Source: Actinomycetota bacterium
GTDB taxonomy: Bacteria; Actinomycetota; Actinomycetes; Nanopelagicales; Nanopelagicaceae
Reading direction: 5' to 3'
Length of the DNA: 10,483 bases
Assembly (NCBI GenBank): GCA_009702205.1
Contig: WLIM01000027.1
Coordinates: 1 to 10,483 of the forward strand
Position 1 is the stretch's first letter. Every line of letters begins with the position of its first letter. A program made the translations under genes and the position numbers. Shown here piece after piece: positions 5,717 to 10,483 of the stretch. Under the pieces are notes generated by a model. That model did not search any database. It was given only the letters and a program-made list of their open reading frames with translations, and had not been told where the DNA came from.

Positions 5717-7609
5717 TCAATTTTCAGGGCGCTCGTCTAGTCGCTGCAGGCTTGCTAAATATTTGTTGTATTTTGCTAAATCATCATCCTCGCCCATCGC
5801 CGCGGCACGATCTTCAGCGCGGTCTATCCTTTTACTCTCTTTGCGATCTTCACGAACCCATTGGATAAAAGTTGCAACCAAAGCAATCAAAATTGGGATT
5901 TCTCCCATAGCCCAACCAACTGCGCCACCAGCGTTCTGATCAGCGAGCAAATCTAGCGACCATGGTCGTTGCAAGCTTGCAAAGTAACCACCATCTAAAA
6001 GTGTGGTTGCAGATAGAAGTGCAATAGAGAAGAAAGCGTGGATGCTCATTGCAGCAAAGAGAACAATTATCCGAACAATATGTGGAACCCGCTTTGGGCT
6101 TGGATCGATTCCGACAATTACATGGAAGAAGAGCGCACCAGCCAAAAGAAAATGAATATTCATAAATAAGTGACCACTGTGAGTCTGCATAAGATTTCCA
6201 AATAGCGGGGTCATGTAAAGCAGAAATAGCGAACCATCAAAGATCGAGAGAGCTACTACGGGATTTGATAGAACTTGAAAATATTTTGAGTGGAGAAATG
6301 AAATTAAAGTTCCGCGGATTCCGCGCTCTTCATGAGTTCGCCCTATCGGCAAAGTGCGCAGGGCCAAAGTTATCGGCGCGCTTAAAACAAAACCGATTGG
6401 AGCAATCATTCCTAAAACCATATGAGCGACCATGTGATATGAAAAAGCGAAGTGTGCGTATGCACCAAGACCACCACTGGTTGCAAAGTCGGTAGCTGCA
6501 ACTGCAAGAGCAAAGGATACGGTGCGACCAACTGGCCACTTGTCACCACGTTTTGCGAGTATTACTACACCTCTTATATATAAAGCTGTAATAAAAATTA
6601 GTAACCCGATAAATGCTGCATCTGGCACATATGTAATAAGTATATTTTTGAAGCTTGGCGCTGGAAGCATTGGACTGCCTGCAATACTTTCGGCTACATC
6701 AATGTTTCTAGGATTGCGTAATTGTGGTGGGGCACTAGTTGATAACCAAGCACCAACGCTGATAGCTAAAATCATTACAACAATTTCAACTACAAGAAGT
6801 TGATAAACCTGCTTGGATTCATGCATTTTCTTCATTAGATACTTACGGTGTGTGGCACCAATAAAAATTAAGATTGCACTCAAAAATATTTTATAAATAA
6901 CTAGGTTCGCATACTGTGAATTCCAGGCTTCTTTAAAGTTAAGCCGAGTCCAAGCGTTTACTGCCCCGCTTGTGCAAACTGCAATCGCAGACCAGAGAGC
7001 TAAGGCGCTAAAACGTGGCAAGGAAAGTGCGCGCTCTGACTTATTTATAAGGATTAAGGCGATAATCCCGCCGACCCACAACGAAATGGCGACTACGTGA
7101 ATAAGTAAGGAGCCAATAGCTAGGCCGTGGTTTCCTGAACTACTTGAATGGCTCTGGAAAACCGGAGCTAGGACGCCGATGAAAGTAAAAATCAAACCAA
7201 AGATTGCACCAGTAGTTCGCTTCATTCTAGGTGTTAGTAATAAAACTAAAATAGCAGCCAGGATATTTATTGCATAACTTTTTCCAAGTGCAGTTTGGGT
7301 GATGAAAGATCTAATAACTACTGGGTCAAATGATTCTGAAATTGGGGTGGCAAGTAAATTCGCTAATTCGACAAACAAGACGCCAAGGCTCGACATGAGC
7401 CACGCCGCAGCTGGAATTACTGCCAGGTTTCGAATTCGAATCGCTTCAGGCAAAAACTTTGCGTGTTCCTCTTTAATTAAGAATGCAATCGCAAGAAGTA
7501 GCCCAATTAAAGTTACTGAAGAGAGAACTTGAAGATCTTTTACAAGCGGAGTTAAAAAATTGAGGGTGCCAGAATTTCCTGGAATATGAGTCTCTGTCGA
7601 AAAGCGCAT
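5717..7609 (-). CDS. Bifunctional CopD copper-import domain / CtaG-type cytochrome c oxidase assembly protein
   Basis: This 630-residue polytopic membrane protein is a two-domain fusion known in Actinobacteria. Residues 25 to about 295 are CopD/YcnJ-like, with many helices and the family motif HVVAISLWVGG (171-181). Residues about 325-585 are CtaG_Caa3-like, with YAHFAFSYHMVAHMVLGMIA (384-403; H386, H392, H396 as likely copper ligands), THSGHLFMNIHFL (476-488; H477, H480, H486), H496 in FFHVIVGIDPSP and H524. CtaG of the Bacillus type helps build the CuA or CuB centre of heme-copper oxidase. The tail (588-630) is charged and cytoplasmic. It follows copC by 13 bases, with GAAG as a possible ribosome site. 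The likely role is copper uptake across the membrane and delivery to cytochrome oxidase; the domain calls are strong and the coupling is inferred. Confidence 0.9.
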   Translation of the reverse strand: MRFSTETHIPGNSGTLNFLTPLVKDLQVLSSVTLIGLLLAIAFLIKEEHAKFLPEAIRIRNLAVIPAAAWLMSSLGVLFVELANLLATPISESFDPVVIRSFITQTALGKSYAINILAAILVLLLTPRMKRTTGAIFGLIFTFIGVLAPVFQSHSSSSGNHGLAIGSLLIHVVAISLWVGGIIALILINKSERALSLPRFSALALWSAIAVCTSGAVNAWTRLNFKEAWNSQYANLVIYKIFLSAILIFIGATHRKYLMKKMHESKQVYQLLVVEIVVMILAISVGAWLSTSAPPQLRNPRNIDVAESIAGSPMLPAPSFKNILITYVPDAAFIGLLIFITALYIRGVVILAKRGDKWPVGRTVSFALAVAATDFATSGGLGAYAHFAFSYHMVAHMVLGMIAPIGFVLSAPITLALRTLPIGRTHEERGIRGTLISFLHSKYFQVLSNPVVALSIFDGSLFLLYMTPLFGNLMQTHSGHLFMNIHFLLAGALFFHVIVGIDPSPKRVPHIVRIIVLFAAMSIHAFFSIALLSATTLLDGGYFASLQRPWSLDLLADQNAGGAVGWAMGEIPILIALVATFIQWVREDRKESKRIDRAEDRAAAMGEDDDLAKYNKYLASLQRLDERPEN

Positions 7610-7622
7610 AACTTAACTTCGA

Positions 7623-8186
7623 TTATTTACGCTTATTATTTGAAGATCGCTTGGGACCACCGAAACTTTGCTTTGCATACCAAATTAGAAAAACAAAGAC
7701 GAATGCAGCAAGAACCAAAAGGGTATAAACAAAGGCATTTGATCCGCTGTTTAAGTTTTTATTATCTTGCGTGGTCCCAGATTGAGTTGGGGCTGGCGTT
7801 GGAGTTCCGATACTTGTTGGGGCATTAAACATAAATGTGTAGGACCCAGTAAGTGGATCTTCGGTATCTGAAAGCAAGGTGTAATTCACGGTGTAAACAC
7901 CAGTTTTAATTAATTCAGTTAAACCAACTTCAGCGCTATTGCCATTAATAGTTATAGATCCATCATCAACCGCAACACCATTTGGATCATTAACAACAAT
8001 TAAACTTCCTTGTTCAGAGAGCGGCGCAGCTGTTGAAATAGATATTGAATTTGGCGAAGTCGTGAGAACTGATCCGGCTTGTGGAACTGCGGCGGTAATG
8101 CTGTTTGCGTAAGCAGATGAAGTAAGGATTGGCAGGAGAAGAATTGCCCCCGCGATAACACTTCGAATTACTCGGCCGGCAGCCAT
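7623..8186 (-). CDS. CopC-domain secreted protein with C-terminal membrane anchor, copper ligands not conserved
   Basis: This is a 187-residue protein with a signal peptide (R5/R8 basic start, hydrophobic 9-22, AYA at 25-27 as probable cleavage site), a CopC-like beta-sandwich (28-122), a Pro/Thr/Ser/Asn-rich linker (123-150), a transmembrane helix (about 152-171) and a basic cytoplasmic end. CopC features are VPQAGSVLTTSPNSISI (34-50), DPNG (67-70), TGVYTVNYTLLS (95-106) and TGSYTFMF (113-120). In CopC proteins the first mature residue is His and a second His lies in 'SADGHP'. Here these positions are N28 and SDTEDP (106-111), so neither histidine is present. It leads the copC-copD/ctaG-acyl-CoA dehydrogenase run, which supports a part in copper delivery to CopD/CtaG, but direct Cu(II) binding by the usual site is doubtful. 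Start ATG is supported by AGAGGGG five bases upstream. Confidence 0.85.
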   Translation of the reverse strand: MAAGRVIRSVIAGAILLLPILTSSAYANSITAAVPQAGSVLTTSPNSISISTAAPLSEQGSLIVVNDPNGVAVDDGSITINGNSAEVGLTELIKTGVYTVNYTLLSDTEDPLTGSYTFMFNAPTSIGTPTPAPTQSGTTQDNKNLNSGSNAFVYTLLVLAAFVFVFLIWYAKQSFGGPKRSSNNKRK

Positions 8187-8191
8187 GATTG

Positions 8192-8198
8192 CCCCTCT
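8192..8198 (-). promoter_or_regulatory. Shine-Dalgarno sequence of copC-like gene
   Basis: AGAGGGG on the minus strand ends five bases before the ATG at 8186 and is the strongest ribosome site in the window. It contrasts with the neighbouring genes that lack one and supports this ATG. TAGAGG within the same stretch could also be read as a -10 seven bases from the ATG, so the two readings are not fully separable. Confidence 0.5.
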
Positions 8199-8235
8199 AT
8201 TTGAACCTCGATTAGATGTAATTCTCTCACTTCTT

Positions 8236-8241
8236 TACAAT
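8236..8241 (+). promoter_or_regulatory. candidate -10 element of fmdB (leaderless)
   Basis: TACAAT, close to the TATAAT consensus, is followed by seven bases (ACTCACT) and the ATG at 8249. No Shine-Dalgarno sequence is present. No convincing -35 box is seen 16-18 bases upstream. Confidence 0.55.
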
Positions 8242-8248
8242 ACTCACT

Positions 8249-8479
8249 ATGCCTACATATGAATATGCCTGCACCAAGTGCGGCCATCAATTCGAGGCTT
8301 TCCAATCATTTAGCGAAGATGCCCTTACTGAATGCCCAGAGTGCAAAGGTGAAGTACAGAAGGTTTATTCAAATGTTGGAGTAGTTTTCAAAGGTTCAGG
8401 GTTTTATAAAACTGATTCCAGAACTTCAAAACCACTTTCAGCGTCGACATCACCAACACCACCTGCTAAAAATGATTAA
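8249..8479 (+). CDS. FmdB/Ruc-family zinc-ribbon protein
   Basis: This 76-residue protein begins MPTYEYACTKCGHQFEAFQS, the canonical opening of the FmdB regulatory-protein family, with one zinc ribbon formed by C8-x2-C11 and C29-x2-C32. A conserved VYSNVGVVFKGSGFYKTD segment (about 39-56) follows, then a low-complexity Ser/Thr/Pro/Lys tail. The mycobacterial relative (Rv0991c, Ruc) is described as a redox-regulated chaperone; most family members have no proven role. In mycobacteria it sits beside 5-FCL; here three genes separate them. It is divergent from copC (62-base spacer) and its stop overlaps that of the small gene on the other strand. Confidence 0.9.
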   Translation: MPTYEYACTKCGHQFEAFQSFSEDALTECPECKGEVQKVYSNVGVVFKGSGFYKTDSRTSKPLSASTSPTPPAKND

Positions 8480-8592
8480 CCGTGATGCGGTGGGCGATCG
8501 TCTTGAATCTCAGCGTCACGCTTTGAATCATCATCTTCTCGTGGATCAATCTCATCTTGCGTTACTTTCGGCAAAATTTTCGGATCGCTCAT
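8476..8592 (-). CDS. Small acidic protein of 38 residues, unknown function
   Basis: The open frame runs ATG (8592-8590) to TAA (8478-8476) and encodes a hydrophilic protein that starts MSDPKILPKVTQDEID, continues with a strongly charged middle (REDDDSKRDAEIQ) and ends DDRPPHHG. It has no membrane helix or cysteine and is probably disordered. I do not recognise a named family, although small actinobacterial proteins ending in a similar RPPH tail seem familiar. Three things support it: a TAGTAT hexamer exactly six bases before the ATG, its fit between fmdB and the MMPL gene, and an exact three-base stop-to-stop overlap with fmdB. No function can be assigned. Confidence 0.65.
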   Translation of the reverse strand: MSDPKILPKVTQDEIDPREDDDSKRDAEIQDDRPPHHG

Positions 8593-8598
8593 AACTAA

Positions 8599-8604
8599 AT
8601 ACTA
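8599..8604 (-). promoter_or_regulatory. candidate -10 element of the 38-residue protein gene (leaderless)
   Basis: TAGTAT on the minus strand is followed by TTAGTT and the ATG at 8592. No Shine-Dalgarno sequence is present. It lies in the 38-base gap shared with the divergent MMPL gene. Confidence 0.45.
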
Positions 8605-8615
8605 ATCAACTAACA

Positions 8616-8623
8616 GAGAGAAT
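8616..8623 (+). promoter_or_regulatory. ambiguous start signal of the MMPL gene
   Basis: GAGAG at 8616-8620 lies ten bases before the ATG and could be a weak Shine-Dalgarno sequence. The overlapping GAGAAT (8618-8623), seven bases before the ATG, repeats the hexamer proposed as the rsmI -10 and would make this gene leaderless as well. The sequence does not decide between them. Confidence 0.25.
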
Positions 8624-8630
8624 AGAAGTC

Positions 8631-10483
8631 ATGTTTGAGAAGTTGGGTCACTTATTAGTAAGACGCCGCAAGGCAGTACTGGCAGGCTTCATCGTTACCG
8701 CGATTGCAGCAGGTGTAGTTGGTTCACTGGTATTTGCTCGACTCGAAGGCGGTGGATATTCAGATCCAGGAAGTGATTCATACAAAGCTGCAACTTACTT
8801 AAACGATACTTTTAAAGTTAAAGACCCAGCAATTATTTTTGTCATCGATGCAGGTAAGAGCGTTTCCGATCCAGCTGTTGCTGCAGAAGTTGCACCGATA
8901 GAAGCAGAACTTCGTTCAATGCCAGATATTGCTAAAACATTGTCATATTGGAGCGCCGGTGGTGCGAAACAATTAATGAGCGCAGATGGAACCGCCGCAT
9001 ATTTATTTATCTATGGACATAAATCAGATCCAACTCTCTTAACATCTTTAGCTGCAGAATTACAGAAAAAATATGATAAAAAAATTGGAAACCTAAGAAT
9101 TTACGTAGGTGGATTCTCGACATTCAACCATGCGGTTAACGATAAAATTTCCAAAGATTTGGCGCTAGCTGAATCAATCTCAATCCCTTTAACTTTCATA
9201 TTCTTACTCTTTGTTTTCGGGGGCTTAATTGCTTCTGCAATGCCAGTGGTAGTTGGCGTAAGCGCAATTCTTGGCGCATTCCTGATTCTTTACTTAATAA
9301 GTTTGGTTACTGGCGTAAGTATCTTCGCGCTAAACCTCGTGACCGGTATGGGCATGGGACTTGGCATCGATTACTCACTCCTAATGGTTAATCGTTTTCG
9401 CGAAGAACTTCATGCCGGAAAGAGCGTTGAAGAATCGGTCGCGCAGACAGTAAAAACCGCTGGCCGAACTGTTTTCTTCTCGGGAATTACCGTAATGATC
9501 AGCCTTGCTGCACTTATGTTTTTCCCACAAATGTTCTTGAAGTCCTTTGGATATGCGGGTGTATCTGTTGTTGCAATAGCAATTCTCGGAGCTTTGATTC
9601 CACTGCCAGCAATATTGGCTTTACTTGGCAGCAAAATAGATAAGTTCGTCGTTCGCAAAAGTGCAATTACACCTAAAGAAGATGGTCGTTGGGCACACAC
9701 TGCGCGATATGTAATGAAGCGCCCTGTCGCCGTAGTAGTACTTGTTCTTCTAATTCTTGGAACACTTGCAGCACCGATAAAAGATATTGTTTTCTCGCAA
9801 GTTGATACCAGAGTTCTACCCGCATCTAACAAGGCCGCTATCGCCGCAAAAGTTGGATTAGATAAATTTCCTGGTCAACAAGGAAACCCAATCGAAATAA
9901 TTATTCCTGATGGAACTACCAAAATGGTTGAGGTAAATAGCTTTGTGAGTGATCTTGCAAATGTTTCTGGAGTTATTGCAGTCGGTGCACCAGAAACTGC
10001 TGGTACTGATATTCGAATTGCGGCAATTCACAGTATGAGTGCTCGTTCACCTGCTGCTGAAAAAATGATTAAGGAAATTCGCGCCCTAAATGTTCCGCAA
10101 GGAACTTTAGTTGGTGGTGTTGCTGCTGACTATGCAGATAGCCAGATAGGAATTGCTAAGAAATTACCACTTGCTCTTCTCTGGATTGCAATAGGAACTC
10201 TCCTGCTCTTATTTATGTTTACTGGATCAATAATTCTTCCAATTAAGGCAGTTCTTTTGAATTTGCTTTCATTATCGGCAACACTTGGAGTTCTAACTTG
10301 GATCTTCATTGGCGGCCATTTGAATTGGCTTGTAGGGTCATTCACAAATACCGGAACAATCGATACTTCAATGGTTATTCTGATTGCAGTAGTTGCTTTC
10401 GGTTTATCTATGGACTACGAAGTATTTCTTCTTTCACGCATTAAAGAGGAGCACGATGCCGGCCATTCAAATATCGAATCGGT
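8631..10483 (+). CDS. MMPL/RND-superfamily membrane transporter, C-terminus beyond the window
   Basis: The frame is open from ATG 8631 to the window end (about 617 residues; family members are about 700 or more). It has the two-repeat layout of MMPL proteins: a first helix (about 14-36), an extracytoplasmic domain (37-180), a helix bundle (about 182-334) containing GMGLGIDYSLLMVNRFREE (241-259), then a second leading helix (about 364-383), second extracytoplasmic domain (384-510) and helices from 511 containing FGLSMDYEVFLLSRIKEE (590-607). D247-Y248 and D595-Y596 are the paired Asp-Tyr residues that relay protons in MmpL3-type transporters. It is therefore probably a proton-driven exporter of lipids or hydrophobic compounds in the cytoplasmic membrane. 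The substrate is unknown; nothing nearby is a lipid biosynthesis gene except possibly the acyl-CoA dehydrogenase. Confidence 0.92.
   Translation, partial: MFEKLGHLLVRRRKAVLAGFIVTAIAAGVVGSLVFARLEGGGYSDPGSDSYKAATYLNDTFKVKDPAIIFVIDAGKSVSDPAVAAEVAPIEAELRSMPDIAKTLSYWSAGGAKQLMSADGTAAYLFIYGHKSDPTLLTSLAAELQKKYDKKIGNLRIYVGGFSTFNHAVNDKISKDLALAESISIPLTFIFLLFVFGGLIASAMPVVVGVSAILGAFLILYLISLVTGVSIFALNLVTGMGMGLGIDYSLLMVNRFREELHAGKSVEESVAQTVKTAGRTVFFSGITVMISLAALMFFPQMFLKSFGYAGVSVVAIAILGALIPLPAILALLGSKIDKFVVRKSAITPKEDGRWAHTARYVMKRPVAVVVLVLLILGTLAAPIKDIVFSQVDTRVLPASNKAAIAAKVGLDKFPGQQGNPIEIIIPDGTTKMVEVNSFVSDLANVSGVIAVGAPETAGTDIRIAAIHSMSARSPAAEKMIKEIRALNVPQGTLVGGVAADYADSQIGIAKKLPLALLWIAIGTLLLLFMFTGSIILPIKAVLLNLLSLSATLGVLTWIFIGGHLNWLVGSFTNTGTIDTSMVILIAVVAFGLSMDYEVFLLSRIKEEHDAGHSNIES

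Noticed and set aside
6265..6803. Open frames on both strands within the CopD-CtaG gene
   Set aside because: The 630-residue frame is continuous and matches both family domains throughout, so the other frames are by-products.
7586..7828. An 80-codon plus-strand frame across the copC/copD junction
   Set aside because: It overlaps two recognised minus-strand genes and has no family features.
9410..9832. A 140-codon open frame on the minus strand inside the MMPL gene
   Set aside because: It is antisense to strongly conserved MMPL coding sequence, its translation has no recognisable fold, and it has no promoter or ribosome site.

Overview
The window looks like a chromosomal segment of a small-genome, low-GC actinobacterium, of the kind found in freshwater acI / Nanopelagicales lineages. 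The lineage is an inference. It rests on AT-rich codon use, very short spacers, overlapping gene ends, apparently leaderless promoters, and a gene set that is diagnostic of Actinobacteria (SepX/GlpR, a gephyrin/MoeA-like protein beside RimJ, actinobacterial Pmt next to RsmI, and a CopD-CtaG fusion). No gap between genes exceeds about 70 bases, and I see no tRNA, rRNA, CRISPR array, insertion sequence or phage gene.

Layout from left to right. (1) Positions 1-324, minus: the start of rsmI, whose frame is broken by what looks like loss of one GC unit near the window edge. (2) 357-1649, plus: a protein O-mannosyltransferase (Pmt). (3) 1659-3980, minus: a three-gene run glp/moeA-like, rimJ-like acetyltransferase, sepX/glpR. 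(4) 4014-4565, plus: 5-formyltetrahydrofolate cyclo-ligase, divergent from the glp run. (5) 4562-8186, minus: copC-like, copD-ctaG fusion, acyl-CoA dehydrogenase, closely spaced and probably one transcript. (6) 8249-8479, plus: an FmdB/Ruc-type zinc-ribbon protein. (7) 8476-8592, minus: a 38-residue acidic protein. (8) 8631 to the edge, plus: an MMPL/RND-type membrane transporter, truncated by the window.

From memory, Mycobacterium tuberculosis has fmdB-like (Rv0991c), 5-FCL (Rv0992c), galU (Rv0993), moeA1 (Rv0994), rimJ (Rv0995), sepX-like (Rv0996), pmt (Rv1002c) and rsmI (Rv1003). This window keeps that order and the relative strands, with two differences. galU is missing between moeA and 5-FCL, and the copper/oxidase-assembly plus acyl-CoA dehydrogenase block sits between 5-FCL and fmdB.

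The most interesting unit is the glp-rimJ-sepX run. In corynebacteria a MoeA/gephyrin-like protein (Glp) and a membrane receptor (GlpR, the SepX homologue) act in cell division and bind FtsZ. The Glp here has lost about 130 internal residues, including the DNSAMDGYA region, and its GGVS and MQPGKP motifs are altered, so it looks like a gephyrin scaffold that has given up molybdenum cofactor chemistry. A second case of lost chemistry is CopC, in which both histidine copper ligands appear to be replaced. Five genes start six bases after a -10-like hexamer and a sixth seven bases after one, which suggests leaderless transcription.
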